Source: Antedon bifida
Lineage: Eukaryota > Echinodermata > Crinoidea > Comatulida > Antedonidae
Reading direction: 5' to 3'
Assembly (NCBI GenBank): GCA_963402885.1
Contig: OY727097.1
Location: 19,034,001-19,098,000 of the forward strand
Length of the DNA: 64,000 bases
This document shows, piece after piece, positions 63,348 to 64,000 of this stretch. The translations under genes and the position numbers were made by a program. The notes beneath the pieces were generated by a model. The model was not told the origin of the DNA and made no database searches. It saw nothing but the letters and a program-made list of their open reading frames with translations. Within the stretch, counting starts at the first letter, position 1. Every line of letters begins with the position of its first letter.

Positions 63348-64000
63348 GAGCAGTTCGATAAAACTTTTCACACACAAATATCAAAGTGCACAAAATAGCT
63401 TAATATCGTATTTGAAAACGTTTTAGACCATTTTGAGCATTTCGACAAAACTTTTTCACACAAAACATCAAAGTGTACAGAATAGCTTCAAATCGCATTT
63501 GGAGACCATTTTGTGCATTTCGAAAAAACTTTTTAACATAAAAACATCAAAGTGCTTAGAATAGCTTCAAATCGCATTTGGAGACGTTTTAGACCATTTT
63601 GTGATTTTCGAAAAAACTTTTTAACATAAAAACATCAAAGTGCTTAGAATAGCTTCAAATCGCATTTGGAGACGTTTTAGACCATTTTGTGATTTTCGAT
63701 GAAACTTGGTTACACAAAAACATCAAAGTGCTTAAAATCACATTTAAAACCGTTTTAGAGCATTTTGAGCAGTTCGATAAAACTTTTCACACACAAATAT
63801 CAAAGTGCACAAAATAGCTTAATATCGTATTTGAAAACGTTTTAGACCATTTTGAGCATTTCGACAAAACTTTTTCACACAAAACATCAAAGTGTACAGA
63901 ATAGCTTCAAATCGCATTTGGAGACCATTTTGTGCATTTCGAAAAAACTTTTTAACATAAAAACATCAAAGTGCTTAGAATAGCTTCAAATCGCATTTGG
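63348..64000. repeat. 419-bp five-monomer tandem block (second copy cut by window)
   Basis: The rare word gagcagttcg starts at 63348 and 63767, a period of 419 bp. The unit is R 87 + S with a 9-bp deletion (78, ggagaccattttgtg) + two 88-bp monomers + Q 78. The second copy is incomplete at the right edge. The same linked pair of variants also occurs near 13322, 43078, 46819 and 52144. Confidence 0.78.

Larger units (their letters stand above)
62076..64000. repeat. Satellite B array continues to the window end
   Basis: The same monomer classes and orientation as left of the retrotransposon continue, and the array runs off the window. There is no gene. The block near 62460-62760 shares rare variants (cattttgacaaaac, aaagtttacag, tttggacacg) with 50110-50410, so it is another distant copy of a multi-unit block. 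Confidence 0.95.

Overview
This window is eukaryotic, almost certainly metazoan, heterochromatin-like DNA. It consists of two unrelated-looking AT-rich tandem satellites and one complete, apparently intact LTR retrotransposon. I see no host protein-coding gene, tRNA, rRNA, CRISPR array or prokaryotic feature. The animal origin is inferred from the retrotransposon, a Ty3/gypsy-type element of Gmr1-like organisation. Finer placement of the host is not supportable from this sequence.

Layout. (1) Bases 1-3386 hold satellite A, a dimeric higher-order repeat of about 132 + 189 bp with a recurring G-rich motif. (2) At about 3386/3387 satellite A switches abruptly to satellite B. (3) Bases 3387-54649 are an uninterrupted satellite B array, all in one orientation, of roughly 600 monomers of about 78, 87 and 88 bp. 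They are arranged mainly as 252-254 bp trimers, with longer super-blocks and kilobase-scale copies at distant places. (4) Bases 54650-62075 are a 7426-bp retrotransposon inserted in satellite B. It has 1360-bp LTRs that I read as identical, a 5-bp target duplication (gacgt), a tRNA-Pro-type primer binding site, one 1512-codon gag-pol ORF and a polypurine tract. (5) Bases 62076-64000 are satellite B again in the same orientation, running off the window.

How the parts work together. The 5' LTR supplies the promoter and the tRNA-Pro site primes minus-strand synthesis. The single polyprotein supplies Gag (with a SCAN-like capsid segment and two zinc knuckles), protease, integrase, reverse transcriptase and RNase H. 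The polypurine tract primes plus-strand synthesis, and the TG...CA LTR ends are the integrase substrates. Integrase lies upstream of reverse transcriptase, the Ty1/copia-like order that defines the Gmr1-like branch of Ty3/gypsy elements. All catalytic residues I looked for are present and the LTRs show no difference by eye, so the insertion is very recent and the copy may be competent.

The short ORFs in the satellites are by-products of monomer lengths divisible by three (78 and 87 bp) and are not annotated as genes.
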